Origin: Rhynchonema sp. JSB1_4
Taxonomy: Eukaryota; Nematoda; Chromadorea; Monhysterida; Xyalidae
DNA: 64,000 bases
Direction: 5' to 3'
Assembly (NCBI GenBank): GCA_030248065.1
Contig: JASAMV010002329.1
Coordinates: forward strand, 1 to 64,000
A program made the translations under genes and the position numbers. Under the pieces are notes generated by a model. It made no database searches, was not told where the DNA came from, and saw only the letters and a program-made list of their open reading frames with translations. Positions 10,695-22,185 of the stretch are shown piece by piece (the stretch's first letter is position 1; each line of letters opens with the position of its first letter).

Positions 10695-12511
10695 GATTCC
10701 GTATCTTTTCGGTCCAGCGTACTTTTCGGTCCACAGGACTTTTCGGTCCATGTAACCTTTCGGTCCAGGTGCTTTTCGGTCCACTCACTTTACGGTCCAA
10801 GTACCTTTCGGTCCACGTACATTTAGGTCCAGGTACCTTTCGGTCCAGGTACTTTTCGGTCCAGGTACCTTTCGGTCCAGGTACTTTTCGGTCCAGGTAC
10901 CTTTCGGTCCAGGTACTTTTCGGTCCATGTACTTTTCGGTCCACAACATCTGTTTGAATTCCAGTGTAAAATGCGCATACTACTTACAGAGTCATCATCG
11001 ATGGTCAGACTTACAGCTGCGTTGTATTATGCGGCTGACCAAAGTCGACTTTGGTAAATGTTGGCTAGCGTAGTGCAGAACATATAAAATTGGTTAACAG
11101 TATAGTGATTCTCATGCCAACTTCTTGTCAGTGTGGAATCACAGGTTAATTCAGTGTTACTCAGTGACCAACTTTTTTGCTCGTGCCATATTATTATCCT
11201 TCAACAAAGAATTTGCATCAAGTTCATGACTGTTTTATTATGCACAGTGAAAGTGACATTGAATTGTATCAGACAGTAGTTCTCAAATTGCACTGTAAAG
11301 GCAAACTACACCAACACGAGCCCGATTTCGAAGGTGGTGTGTGTTCAAAACGAATAGAAAGAGAAAATCATCATGCTCCACTTTGTATTCTTTAACGTGT
11401 AACATTTCCCAGATCAGCAGCCACGTATGAATGTTTCACTATTCTGCCAGCTGCGAAATCGGGCTCGTGTTGGCGTGGTTTGCCTATACCAGTTAGTGAG
11501 CATTAAACAACAAGATGAAACTGCATGTAAAGACACAAGATAAGATTTGCACGTAAAAATTCACCGCGTTTACTCTTCTGTCAATAGCTACTTTAAATTG
11601 CTAACTTTCGTTCGGTAAGCAAAAGTCGAAACAGACTGCTTTCGGTCGGTGATCTCTGTTCGTCGCATGCGAGTAGCTGACATGTGATACAGGTTGTTGA
11701 TTAGCAGATTACATAATTCACTCGAAACTTTAAAGAGAAGTGCAGCTCAAGGCGACGTTTTGTACATACATGTATCGGGGCATTCGAACTCTTTTTACGT
11801 TTATATGAGGCCATTCTTCGACTGTGTCAGAAACACAGCAGTGTAAATCGATCGTTCAAGGCGCATTAGGTCCGGTCATGTGGTGGTTTTTTGTGATGTC
11901 CCAATGGCAATTGAGTGTGGTTCAAAACATGCGTTCGTAATAAATTTTTTGATTGCGGGGTTAGTATGTCCAATGACACAGGGCCACGTCAACGTTGCGG
12001 GCAAGCGCAATGCCATGTATTTGCCTGCATCTTGGCTAAATTTTAGCGCTTGTTTGCACCCTCGGCTACCCTTTCACCCGAAGACTCGTTAGCATGCCTA
12101 AAGATATACCTTTGATAGGTGGAACCTGCGTGCCACCCACCGTCTTCCTATCTTGCAATAGTAGGATGGACCGAAAAGTACATGGACCGAAAAGTACCTG
12201 GACCGAAAGGTACATGGACCGAAAAGTACCTGGACCGAAAGGTACCTGGACCGAAAAGTACCTGGACCGAAAGGTACCTGGACCGAAAAGTACCTGGACC
12301 GAAAGGTACTTGGACCGAAAAGTACCTGGACCGAAAGGTACCTGGACCGAAAAGCACCTGGACCGAAAGGTACCTGGACCGAAAAGTACCTGGACCGAAA
12401 GGTACTTGGACCGTAAAGTCAGTGGACCGAAAAGCACCTGGACCGAAAGGTTACATGGACCGAAAAGTCCTGTGGACCGAAAAGTACGCTGGACCGAAAA
12501 GATACGGAATC
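10695..12511. mobile_element. Foldback-type DNA transposon with 16-bp tandem-repeat arms and exact 8-bp TSD
   Basis: The element starts GATTCCGTATCTTTTCGG and ends with the exact reverse complement. It is flanked on both sides by CGCCTACG (10687-10694 and 12512-12519), a perfect 8-bp target duplication. Each arm is an array of a 16-bp unit, GGACCGAAAAGTACCT alternating with GGACCGAAAGGTACCT. There are about 15 units on the left (10703-10953, complement strand) and about 21 on the right (12166-12500). The 1.2-kb middle has no transposase and holds a nested MITE (11299-11485). The 8-bp duplication fits the hAT or P superfamilies. Repeat-built arms recall Drosophila FB and Galileo. Long frames over the arrays are translation of the repeat, not genes. 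Confidence 0.9.
11299..11485. mobile_element. MITE family A, copy 1 (nested in the foldback element)
   Basis: A 187-bp element with ends AGGCAAACTACACCAACACG and CGTGTTGGCGTGGTTTGCCT. The sequence is shared with 16511-16697 and, more distantly, 42760-42946. It has no coding capacity. The flanks are GTAA and ATAC; copy 2 has ATAA and TTAA, so a TTAA-like target is possible but not proven. Confidence 0.8.
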
Positions 12512-12789
12512 CGCCTACGTGACAGAAGCAGTATACTGGAAGTCAGCTGCTCGCCAAAAACTGTTGCGACAAGCCGCCTAAGAGTCTGACAGCCTTTTTG
12601 AGCACAACACCCATTTACACACCAGAACGGTAGTTCCTTTGTACAGTACTGCACGTGCACGTACCTGTATTGGACCAGCTGACTGTGTTTACCGCGAAAA
12701 ACACACGTTTTAAAAAAGCAAAACAAGACACACACCTTATTTAGAAGTCATACACTCAAAAATTACTCATTCGCAATAATCAAGCAAGA

Positions 12790-15260
12790 ATGCCTACCAA
12801 AGTGACCGTTTTGGGCGCTGGCAATGGTGGTTACGCGCTGGCCGCCCATTTGGGCATAATGGGCCATGAAGTGTGCCTGTATGAACACCCGGACTTCAAA
12901 CAGGCTGTTGAACCAGTGCAAAAGGCCGGATGCATCACTGCGGAGGAGACGGAGGGCGAATTCAAGGTCGGCAACAAATATAAATATGGTTTAGTTTAAC
13001 GACTATAACTTTTATGCCACCTATAGCTTGTGTAGTACTTACAGGCAGCAGTGCATGGTGTGGGCAAAGTGCTACTGGCCACCACTGAGATCAAAGATGC
13101 CATCAATTTCTGTGAAGTTGTCATGATCATTGTGCCCGCGTTCGGACAGGTTTGGATGGGGGAACTCATCAGTTTATCTTTAGTTCATTTTTCGAAACAT
13201 CGGAATCTGCTGTGCGCCCACAGTCAATGCGCTTTCATCTACTAGTCTGATGTTTCAAGCAGCCTTGGAAAAGGTCCCAAACTGTTCATAAACACGTGCA
13301 CCCTTCATAAACAGGTTCCGATCTTCAAACTGGCGCTGCCCCATCTTCGTGACGGGCAGGTGGTGATGTCAATGCCGGGCAACTTTGCCTCGTTGGAATA
13401 CGGCAAGCTGATGAAAGAGGAGAAGGTGAACAAACAAATGTACTTTGTCGACACCGACAGCATCCCGTATGCGTGCAGGAAACTGAAGGACAACAAGGTG
13501 CGTGCATTTGCGATTATGAATGAATTGCTTTCAGTGTTGTAATATCAAGTTAAGTCTTTCCACTTCTTGTGGGAACAAGTCGTAAATAGAAGATTGTTAT
13601 AGCTGGTTATCAACAGAAACTCCTGTGATCGAATCGGTCATGTGACTGGAGTTTGGACGTTCAGGGATGCCACTAACTTCGACCGTGTGGAAAAGCTGTT
13701 CTCGGACAGCTACTTATGTATATATACGTACAATAAAATGTTTTGCGCTGGATAAAGTCAGTGCTATCAAATCTAGAAATATTTACACAAAAAGTAAAGT
13801 GACCAGGGCAAGACAGATCACCAAAGTTCAGCCAGCCGACCATTAGTCGGTATATAACGTAGCTTGGTCATTCTTGGTTGTATATTAGCTGATTTTGCCC
13901 CATTATTTGAAAAAACGTAAATAAAGATGTTTTATTCACAGGTGTTCATCAGCGGCCAGAAACTGTTGCTCAACACCGGTGTCTACCCGGCCGAAGCCAC
14001 CGACAAGGTTCTCGTACAAGTCCAACCACTCTTCCAGCTGAAATTGCAGAAAAAAGCCAATGTTATTGAAGCAGGTGAGTAAATGCATCAATTGTGCTTC
14101 ATTTGACTGCTTATGAAGTATGCAATTAGTATTTTGTACATCGGACTTCTTGCAGCAATGTCCAACATGAACATGATCTTGCACCCGCCGCCCGTTGTGT
14201 TCAACGCAGGATGGATTGAGGTTCGATTACCTTGGACCATTTTTCAAACAACCTTTATTATGTCAGTTAATACACTCAACGAAATCAAACAAAGTGCATA
14301 TTCTTCCCATCAGGTCACCAAAGGCAACTATTCGTTTTATCACGACGGCTGTTCACCATCGGTGTGTCGCGTCATGCACGCAGTCGACAAGGAACGACTG
14401 GAAATCGCGAAATTGTTGAAAATGAAGTGCGTGAAACAACGTGTTCAAACGTTTTTAAAGTTTTTTATTGATTTCAAACATATGAAATTAATTCTCATCA
14501 TTTTATTTTGCAGTGTCGAAGGTCTGGTGCCAATCTTTCGGTCGTGGTACGGTTACGAGGGCGACGATTTCATCTATCCATACGTGCACAATGGCAAATA
14601 TCACAGATACTTCCCGGCACCGTCCGTTATTGACAGTCGATATATTAGTGAAGGTATCGGGTTTTCGGACTTTCCAGCGATTCAAGGCGAACAGAATTTC
14701 TCCACTAACAATCTCTCACTGTGCAATCTGAGACTGACATGACCTTTTTGCTCAACAACATCAGCGGTGCTCGCTGATGTTTCATACAAGTTCAAGGCCG
14801 ATGCGGTATTACCTTGTACAGCGCAGATCATCGTTTTCGTATGATTTGTGCTGAGTATTTTTCGTGCCCACCTCTCCACCTCGTTTCACAGAGAAGCGAG
14901 GCCAACCTTAAAAAATTAAAAGATCGCTTGGCGTGCGACTTTACGATGTGTGCGTGTCTGCAACGCGCATCTCTCATTTCCAGACATTGCCTTCCTTCTT
15001 CTGCCACTGCGTGCCCTTGCCCGAAAGTACAACATCGCGACGCCTGTTATCGACAGTATGGTGCTGCTCGCTGAGGTCGGTTACCGTTTTTTGTCCAAAA
15101 TTTTCGTTTTTGACAAAATTTATCCATAAATACGAAAAAATCCACTTCACAGGTGATGCTGGAACGCAAAATCGAGCCGGCGCGCGGTTTCGATCTGGTG
15201 GCGATCGATGGTGAACCCATAGACAAGATGCATGACAGACTGAACAAATATCTCGTGTGA
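12790..15260 (+). CDS. Opine (octopine-type) dehydrogenase, nine exons, intact
   Basis: Opine dehydrogenases reductively join pyruvate and an amino acid with NADH, regenerating NAD+ in the cytosol when oxygen is short. Exons: 12790-12966, 13045-13149, 13315-13497, 13942-14074, 14156-14220, 14314-14426, 14514-14653, 14984-15075, 15153-15260. Together they give about 371 aa in one frame, against about 400 in the family. The N-terminus has a Rossmann loop 'VTVLGAGNGGYALAAH'. The second domain has 'MNMILHPPPVVFNAG', whose His falls at about residue 209, and 'ATPVIDSM', with Asp at about 329. These match the His-Asp pair described for scallop octopine dehydrogenase. The start is the first ATG and opens directly into the Rossmann strand. 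The first donor is ambiguous (12966 or 12988). Which amino acid is used cannot be read from the sequence. Confidence 0.9.
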
Positions 15261-15843
15261 TTCACACCAATAATCTCTTTTGTTAGTTCTTTTGCGCGTA
15301 TTTAATTCGCGATGAATGTGCATTTAGCGGCGCAACGGGTTGCGCTGTGTAGAGTACCGAGCTACATATTAATACTATATCTATGTTGTATAACTACCGT
15401 GGCCTTTCGGGTACCTTTGTTGGCACAAATGGCGAAACTTTGACAGTTTAATTTGAAAGAATCCCCACTGTACAGTCTTACACTTTGCCAGCGAAGATAA
15501 CCGTCTCCCTTGATAATTGAGGCAAATTCGCTTGTCATTGCTTCTGAATCATCAAATTTCACTTTTTTTGGTATCACTGAGTTTCTTTCACCTTGCCATT
15601 TATTTACCTAACGGTCTGAAATGTCATAAAACCTGCCATTTTCTGTGCTTGTTTTTCGGCTTGTTTGTCAATGTTAAAAGGTTCGAATCAACAGGCAAAA
15701 GTGTAAACCAAGCGGCATCGTCTTTCCCGGCAGAAGCGTTGGCTTTGGTGCCAGACACATAAATAGCTTTACATGAAAGCCGGGCAAACGGTATACGAAA
15801 TTTTGAAATTTATTTTGAACTCCCCCGAATAATTATTGCAGTC
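15261..15843. other. Intergenic, no feature recognised
   Basis: 583 bp between the opine dehydrogenase stop and the receptor. An acceptor-like ...ATTATTGCAG at 15841 suggests that a short upstream receptor exon, perhaps coding a signal peptide, may lie in here; I could not identify it. Confidence 0.5.
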
Positions 15844-18009
15844 ATGTTGCCCAACTACACGTTGAAGTTGGGTTGGTCATGGAAGTCACCCTACATCGAG
15901 GAGTGTTCTTTCGAGTCGAAACTGTTGAAAACTCAATCGTGCCGAAACCCCGGTCACAATGCCGAAGCCTGGGGTTACATGCTCTATGCATTGGGCATAC
16001 CGTATCAGTTGTTCAGAATACCCGATCACTATACCGTCCAGGATAGATTGAGAGCAATACAGAATGGCACGTGGGACAGTGCTGTCATGCGATGGTTAGA
16101 ACATTCTGCCTGAAACATCAGTCAATATGCACAAAACGGCGCGGGCCAGATTCTGTCTCCAGGGGTTGCCTTAATCACGTGACATACCATCTAAGTTTCT
16201 CAAACCGGTTCTTTTACTTTGAACATTCAGGTTCGTGAACCAATGTCGTCTCCAACCAGAGCGCGGATTCCAGTGGTCCGAATCCTTCGAGGGGTTCACA
16301 TTGATGCACGCTGCGTACAAATTGCGATCAGATGACGTCGACTATTGGAGTGCGTACAAATCTTACGTGAATGAGTTTGATGGCTGGGTGTGGCTGTCAA
16401 TCGTCGTCATGTTTGTGCTTCACAAGATGCACAAATGGGGCGCACAGTTGGTGCGGATTGAGGTGCGCACGCTTTGCGATTGTGTGTATACCATCCTTAG
16501 GTATTGATAAAGGCAAAGTACACCAACACGAGCCCGATTTCGAAGGTGGTGTGTATTCAAAACGAATGGAAAAAGAAAATCATCATCCTCCACTTTGTAT
16601 TCTTCAACGTGTAACTATTCACAAATCAGCAGTCCCGTCAGAATGTTTCAGTAATCGGCCAGCTGCGAAATCGGGCTCGTGTTGGCGTAATTTGCCTTTA
16701 ATTCAGTGACTGCAACTGTAATTGCGATGTCAAACCTGAAGATCAATCCGGTTCGGATGCGGCCTTGCCTTGGTCACGTGACTTTTTACTTTGTGAATGC
16801 TAAAAATTTACCGCTTCCACCACTCTCTACCGGCGCAAAAGCTGTTTATTTTGAGTCTGGAAACAACATTCGCGCGAAATTGGTGGCACCAAAATCTTAA
16901 AACATATGCTTGATGCAAAGAGTCAAGTTACGAGAAAGGATCACCCTGATCTACTCACCAAGTTTGATGGCGGCTCTGATCAAAAAGTGGACAAAGAGCT
17001 ACATCCCAATCATTTTGACCAGGACTATCAACCTCCAGTCCGTTTCGATCTGTTCATGCGGGGTGTCGTCCGAGGCACTTTTGGGGTGCTGCTGAATTTG
17101 TATGCCGGCCTCCTGTTGGTCAATCTGCTTATGCCGACCATCAAATATCCGTTCAACAATTACAATGAAATGATTCAATCCGTTGAGAGCGGTCGAATGA
17201 CGTGGCTGGCCAGAGATGATGGGTTCTATTATGAGGTCATGACGTCGAATATGAGCGCGTTCAAGAGATTGAGGGTGAGTTTATCCCACAAGTTTTATTT
17301 TTCTATTTCTAAGACGTTCATTTTCAGGACGCACTGAGATACAACCCAGCCAAACCGTTCCAATACGGAGAACAACCGCCCGAGGTTGATGGTTCGTCAT
17401 TCAAATTGACCGACGGTGTTTACCGGACCGATCGATGTCAAGGGTATCACATCATTCCGATGCCAGAGTTTGGTTTGATTCTCAGTGCGCTAATGTTCTC
17501 GCCGAAAACGCCGCACGAAATCGTCGATCGCGTGGCTCACGTGGTCAGACAGCAACAGAGCAGTTATGTGACCCTCAAAGAACGAAGGTTGGTTGTCAGG
17601 CGCTGGTTAAACTGGCACAGGTCCCGCCTACGTAACAGTAAACCATCGCCCTGCGTGACTGGTGGCACTGGGAGTGGGACTTGGTGCAAGAAACATGCTC
17701 AGTTACAAAAGCTCTGTTAAATTAGCTGACTTGAAGTTACTTTTTAATTTCAGCGAACGGAAATTTCTGACCAACTGTACCGCGGCTAAGAGACAAGCGT
17801 CCACCCAGATCGATTCAATCCATCTGCATGAAATTCTGGTTCTTATTGTCAGCATGGTCGTCGGCGTTTCGGGCATCGGAGGGATGATAATTGTGGTGAT
17901 CGAAACCCTGATAAAGAAAGGGATGCCGTTTTGGGATGCGGTGAGATCACGCAACGAGCTTCAAGACACAAACAATGACATTGATCAGGATACGTCCATG
18001 CCAGAATGA
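15844..18009 (+). CDS. Divergent ionotropic receptor (iGluR-related), open copy
   Basis: A membrane ligand-gated receptor of the iGluR/IR kind. Exons: 15844-16088, 16231-16462, 16921-17274, 17328-17587, 17754-18009, about 448 aa in frame to a stop. Order: S1 half ('YTLKLGWSWKSPYIEECSF'), TM1 ('GWVWLSIVVMFVLHKM'), M3-like helix ('GVLLNLYAGLLLVNLLMP'), S2 half ('YRTDRCQGYHIIPMPEFGL'), last helix ('HEILVLIVSMVVGVSGIGGM') and a short acidic tail. There is no long extracellular ATD. No signal peptide is seen, so an upstream exon is likely. Intron 1 has a GC donor (AT|GCGATG) where the paralogues have GTGAGT. Intron 2 carries a MITE. It is the only copy of five without a frame break. The ligand is unknown, and the start is uncertain. 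Confidence 0.75.
16511..16697. mobile_element. MITE family A, copy 2 (in receptor intron 2)
   Basis: Very similar to 11299-11485, with ends AGGCAAAGTACACCAACACG and CGTGTTGGCGTAATTTGCCT. The flanks are ATAA and TTAA. It lies wholly inside the intron, so the reading frame is not affected. Confidence 0.8.
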
Positions 18010-18470
18010 TTTCCGTTTCTCCTAGCAGTTTGTGTGCTGCCATGAACACCAAGTGGTCAAGTGCAGTATTCGTAGTTTAGAAGGCATTATTTCTGGAAGT
18101 GTTGCAGCAAACATGTACTTTACAGATATCAGTGAATATCAATGTACATCAACCATCATATGATATTAAAACTTCGGGCTCTAGTTTTCCACTCGGTCGT
18201 TTTTAAAAATTCGATAGTTGTGCGCTAAAGATCAGCCATTCTCATTTTGAATGTACGTCGACTGGTGCTGGCGAACAGACTGTCACGTGATGCAATGGCC
18301 GTTTTGGCAATGGTGGCCAGACAACTCCAAATTGAGTAGGCAGATACGGCATAATGTTTTGAAACTGACAAAAACCGGCATTGGGTCCCTGCCACGGAAA
18401 CTAAAGAGGACCCAAATTTAGCTGTCCGTCTTAACTACTGAATTATGCCCAAAAATTAGCTATATTTTTT
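18010..18470. other. Receptor 3' flank, no further feature
   Basis: Presumed 3' UTR and intergenic DNA; nothing recognisable beyond the stop at 18007-18009. Confidence 0.5.
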
Positions 18471-19010
18471 CCACCCGTCTGTATTTCTTCAATGAGTGGT
18501 TTCACTCGGTTCTTGCCGTTTGAGAAACTTGAGCTTTTGCAGTTATCAGTCTAACTACAGGGTTAGATAGCCACTCACTGGAGAGGACTTGTGGTTTTAA
18601 AACCACAAGTCGATTTGTGGTTATGACGAAACCACAAACTACTTGTGGTATTTGAGTAAAAGTCTTGTGGTTTTGTCGATAAATCACAAAACACTTGTAA
18701 AAACCACAAGTTATTTGTAACAAAACAACAATTTTTTCCACCCGTCTGTATTTCTTGAATGAGTGGTTTCACTCGGTTCTTGCCGTTTGAGAAACTTGAG
18801 CTGGTGCAGTTATCAGTCTAACTACAGGGTTAGATAGCCACTCACTGGGAAGGACTTGTGGTTTTAAAACCACAAGTCGATTTGTGGTTATGACGAAACC
18901 ACAAACTACTTGTGGTATTTGAGTAAAAGTCTTGTGGTTTGTCGATAAATCACAAAACACTTGTAAAAACCGCAAGTTATTTGTAACAAAACAACAAATC
19001 ACTTGTGGTT
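18471..19010. repeat. Direct tandem duplication of ~265 bp carrying a transposon end
   Basis: 18471-18735 and 18736-19010 are near-identical direct copies. Both contain the same flank (CCACCCGTCTGTATTTCTT...) followed by a CACTGG-type end and a cluster of ACTTGTGG/CCACAAGT motifs. The first copy reads CACTGGAGAGG and the second CACTGGGAAGG. The duplication therefore includes both host flank and the left terminus of the element at 18843-20160. Confidence 0.85.
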
Positions 19011-20160
19011 CTGCCAGAAAAAGCGGGAGTTGCAATGAAACATTTTTGTTGGCTGAGGATCGCCAAACTGAATAATTTTCAAGTTAACGCTTTGCTGTAT
19101 TTGGTGTTTTGATACTGCGCACGATGTTTGTTATGCCGAAAGCAGTTCAATGTGGCTACGTATGTATTTGAAATCTACTTGGACGTCTCAATTTCAACAG
19201 CGAAGCCTGAGGACTTCGATGATGGTTGGTTTTCAGTTGCTAAAATTTTTATGCTTTACTGTGCGTCACACACATCCGTTTCGAAATCAAAACAGAACGC
19301 TTTCAGACGACACCCAATACCTCGCTCGTTCCGCTGTCCATCAAGTGATAAAAGAATTCGGGCTCGGCCTTTTCACGAAAACGCCTGGACCGAATTCTCA
19401 GCGCCAATTTTTAGGTTAGTTTTCGTGCCGATCAAATTTGTCAATGAGTTGCCAAAGTAAAGCAAACAACTCCAACAATGCATTCAACATGCATTCAATC
19501 AACAATGCATTCACTTATCATACACATCGTTTGCCTTTTGACATGTGGTGTTCAAACTGAATTACCCTTCAATCTCACTTGACATTTCACTCTTTCAGTC
19601 TATACAGCGGCCATATCAACCCAGCGGGGCTAGAGCTACGCTTACCGATTCGCACCCAGCAGTGCTGTGCACCACATAACGGTCGCCATCGGTTTGTGAT
19701 TTGAGTGATAAAAATACAAAAATTTTCTATTCAAACCAAACTCTGCTTTGTTTACATGCCGTTTGAGCAAAATTGCTTTGTTTTTTTAGTCCAGTATTTT
19801 GGTACGCATGTACCATTTGAAAGCTTTTTTCTTCATATTTCGCGTTTTTACTTCTATATTTCAAATTTATATCTTGTTTGTGGATGATCTTGCTGTGTAA
19901 AGGAGAGTAAAGGGGAATAAAATGTGCACGAACCGAGATTAAAATGTTTGAAACATTTACAAGTAACTTGTAAACGACGGAAGAAATCACAAGCAATTTG
20001 TACAAACCACAAGTTAATTGTGGTTTTGGGACTGCTATGCCGCTGTGTTATAAACCACAAGTCTTTTGCTTAATTTTACAAGTCTTGGCTCCAGTTTTAC
20101 AAATGACTTGTTAAAAAACCACGTAAAGACTTGTGGAAAAACCACAAGTCCTTCCCAGTG
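18843..20160. mobile_element. Non-autonomous DNA transposon with CACAAGT subterminal motif arrays
   Basis: The ends are exact inverted repeats, CACTGGGAAGGACTTGTGG at the left and its complement at 20142-20160. Many direct and inverted copies of the heptamer CACAAGT crowd the terminal 170-200 bp on each side. Such motif clusters often serve as transposase binding sites. The central 900 bp shows no transposase. No clean target duplication was found: the 8-bp flanks do not match. The superfamily is unresolved; a CACTG start would fit CMC/EnSpm or hAT-like groups. Confidence 0.75.
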
Positions 20161-20642
20161 AGCACCCCCACCTATGCACTCTCGAGCCGAAGACGATCAC
20201 AAAATCCGCCGGCGTCCCCGACACCGACCATGTGAATCACGAATCGGGGAAATGTAACCCACAAGTACCAAAGTGTCAGAATGTAACACACACGTGTATT
20301 TAGCACGTTCCAGACAAGTATGGATGAGAATGTGTGTTTATTCGTTGCGCTACAACCAATTTATGATCGACCAGAGAGTGCGCCGGCACTTCAGCCGTTG
20401 CTCCTCCGCCGATCAGGCACTCCTCCACCACCACTCATCCGAAAGGATGGAAAATCCTTCCACAAATGAAATTAGGACCTCGATTTGCTTCATAGGTACC
20501 ATATTTCAAACTAATAACCATCAAAACGACCAAACACAGAAGCTACTGAAAAAGTCCAATCACTTTTGGCCGGCCCAAATCTCGTCCAGCTGAAAGCAAA
20601 TCATGCTCACACGTGAGCAATGCAGGCATATGGCTTGTTATG
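20161..20642. other. No gene recognised
   Basis: A stretch with one 106-codon frame (20273-20593) that has no family resemblance and no intron signals supporting it. Confidence 0.5.
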
Positions 20643-20650
20643 CAGTATAA

Positions 20651-21373
20651 CAGAGGTCGGAAACGGGCCGGGTAAAGTCGGCCCGGCCCGGCCCGGTCGG
20701 CGAAAAGTCCGGCCCGGCCCGGCCCGGTGGAGGGCTGCAGGTCGGCCCGGCCCGGCCCGTTTTGGCTTGAGGTCGGCCCGGCCCGGCCCGGCCCGGTCAG
20801 CCAATTTTCAAGGGCTGAAAACTAAAAAAGTCCAAAAAGCTGAAAAAAATTCGAAAATTTTCTGCAGAATACTTGTTTTCACTGGTTGGTACAGCTGGGG
20901 GGAAAGGTAGGTAGGTAGATTGACGCGCCATCCTGATGCAGTACGTAAGTCGCCGCCCCGGTTGGTACAGTAGTGTAGTAGGTATGGTATAATTTTTGGC
21001 TCAAAATGGTTTAAAATCGGTATTTTTCACTCCATATAGGCGAAAAATCGCGCGTGACGCGCGAAATTAGCGCTTAAGAGTACATTCTCATCAATATGTA
21101 GACATAAAATTTTGGTCCCGGACGACTCCCCCCAGCTCGGCCGGTCGGTACTACAGTAGGTAGGTTGATTGCAGGCAGGCTTTTTTGGTGGTACAGTAGG
21201 AGTAGGTTGATTGCTGCAAAGCAAAGGCCTGGGTATGGGTAGCTACTGCTTCTTTCTTCAAAACGATGACTGAAAAGATCAAGAACTAGGAAATGTTATT
21301 GCGCGAAGCGCAAAAATTTTGAAAATTTTGGTTCAGACCAACTCCAAAATCGCGGCCCGTTTCCGATCTCTTG
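20651..21373. mobile_element. hAT-like MITE with CGGCCCGGCCC arrays, exact 8-bp TSD
   Basis: It starts CAGAGGTCGGAAACGGGCC and ends GGCCCGTTTCCGATCTCTTG, and is flanked by CAGTATAA at 20643-20650 and 21374-21381. A CAGRG start and an 8-bp duplication are hAT hallmarks. The left end has four blocks of a CGGCC/CCGGG pentamer repeat (about 20675-20805). The interior is simple and has no transposase. Confidence 0.9.
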
Positions 21374-21640
21374 CAGTATAATTAATTAGTGATGTCATAC
21401 CTAACCTGCAGACAAAACACAACACACTGACTGCTGCCTGCTTGCAACTACAGGCATTTACAGTACATTTCAGCAACATGAGAGTCCAATCACTTATGGC
21501 CGCCACTGTACTTACGTACATATAATATATGTTTTCTTCATATGTGCAGTACCTACGGTAAGCATGGCAATGATTCATTGTCTAATCGTCCCGCTTTTGT
21601 GGTCGCGTTGTAGATTTCGATCGGTTTCAGCGCATAAGTA

Positions 21641-22002
21641 TAGTGTTTCCTTTTTATGCAAGTCAAAGCAAACGAGGGACCCCACGTTATAACTCAACTC
21701 CAGTTTGGGGTCGAGATTTCGGAAAACTAATGAAAGAGATTAAGAATGTGTCCTTGTTAAACCAAGCACGACACTCAGCAGCAATCATAGTGAAATGTTT
21801 CATTGACATGCTGTCAGCGCACACGTAGAAAGCTGATAGCGAGCATGTGAAACATTGCTGTTGTTAGATTCCGCAGGGAAACTTTGACACGTTTTTGCCA
21901 GCTGCGTGATTGAATCGAAATTGTAATCTCGACCTCAACTAGAAGTTCATTTATAACGCGGGGTCGTTTATTTCCTTGGACCAAGAAAAACAGGAAACAC
22001 TA
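21641..22002. mobile_element. TA-flanked MITE (family I), 362 bp
   Basis: The ends TAGTGTTTCC and GGAAACACTA are exact inverted repeats. A wider imperfect stem runs inward (GACCCCACGTTATAA against TTATAACGCGGGGTC), and TA duplications flank both sides (21639-21640, 22003-22004). This fits Tc1/mariner-type non-autonomous elements. It has no coding capacity. Confidence 0.85.
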
Positions 22003-22004
22003 TA

Positions 22005-22185
22005 TCGTTGCTGCCGCCTATCGCTCACACACCATTACTGAATCTGTTCGCGGACAAGAAAAGCCGAAAAGAGCTGAATGGTGCACTCCTGAACTCAAAC
22101 AGCTCAAGAAACATATGAACAATACATATGCCACCTGGCTTGTGACAACAAATCGTGACAAAACTTCGCCCCGGTTTCACAAGTA
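22005..22185 (+). pseudogene. Retroelement-like ORF fragment, split by MITEs
   Basis: One frame reads 'AAYRSHTITESVRGQEKPKR' then 'AEWCTPELKQLKKHMNNTYA' and runs into the MITE at 22186. After the MITE, at 23426, it resumes as 'KKLRKQHSPPISSWHFAWKV'. Removing the MITE and one TA copy rejoins the frame. The pattern (aromatic residue, then 'TPELKQLKK...') resembles the stretch between endonuclease and reverse transcriptase in LINE-type ORF2 proteins. The identification is tentative because no catalytic motif is present. Confidence 0.4.

Noticed and set aside
10703..12500. Regular repeats resembling a CRISPR array
   Set aside because: Units are contiguous with no unique spacers, the host is eukaryotic, and the arrays are the arms of an element with a target duplication.
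12094..12589. Long overlapping frames reading repeated 'DRKVPGPKGTWTEK' type peptides, and the mirror frames at 10690-10957
   Set aside because: The 16-bp unit is open in several frames on both strands, so these are translations of the transposon arms, not proteins.
17622..17637. CCGCCTACGTAACAG in a receptor intron, similar to the target site of the foldback element (12511-12525)
   Set aside because: Only about 15 bp are alike, and no element end is present, so chance similarity cannot be excluded.
19128..19460. 110-codon frame inside the CACAAGT element as a transposase
   Set aside because: No DDE or zinc-finger motif is visible, and the element is too short for an autonomous copy.
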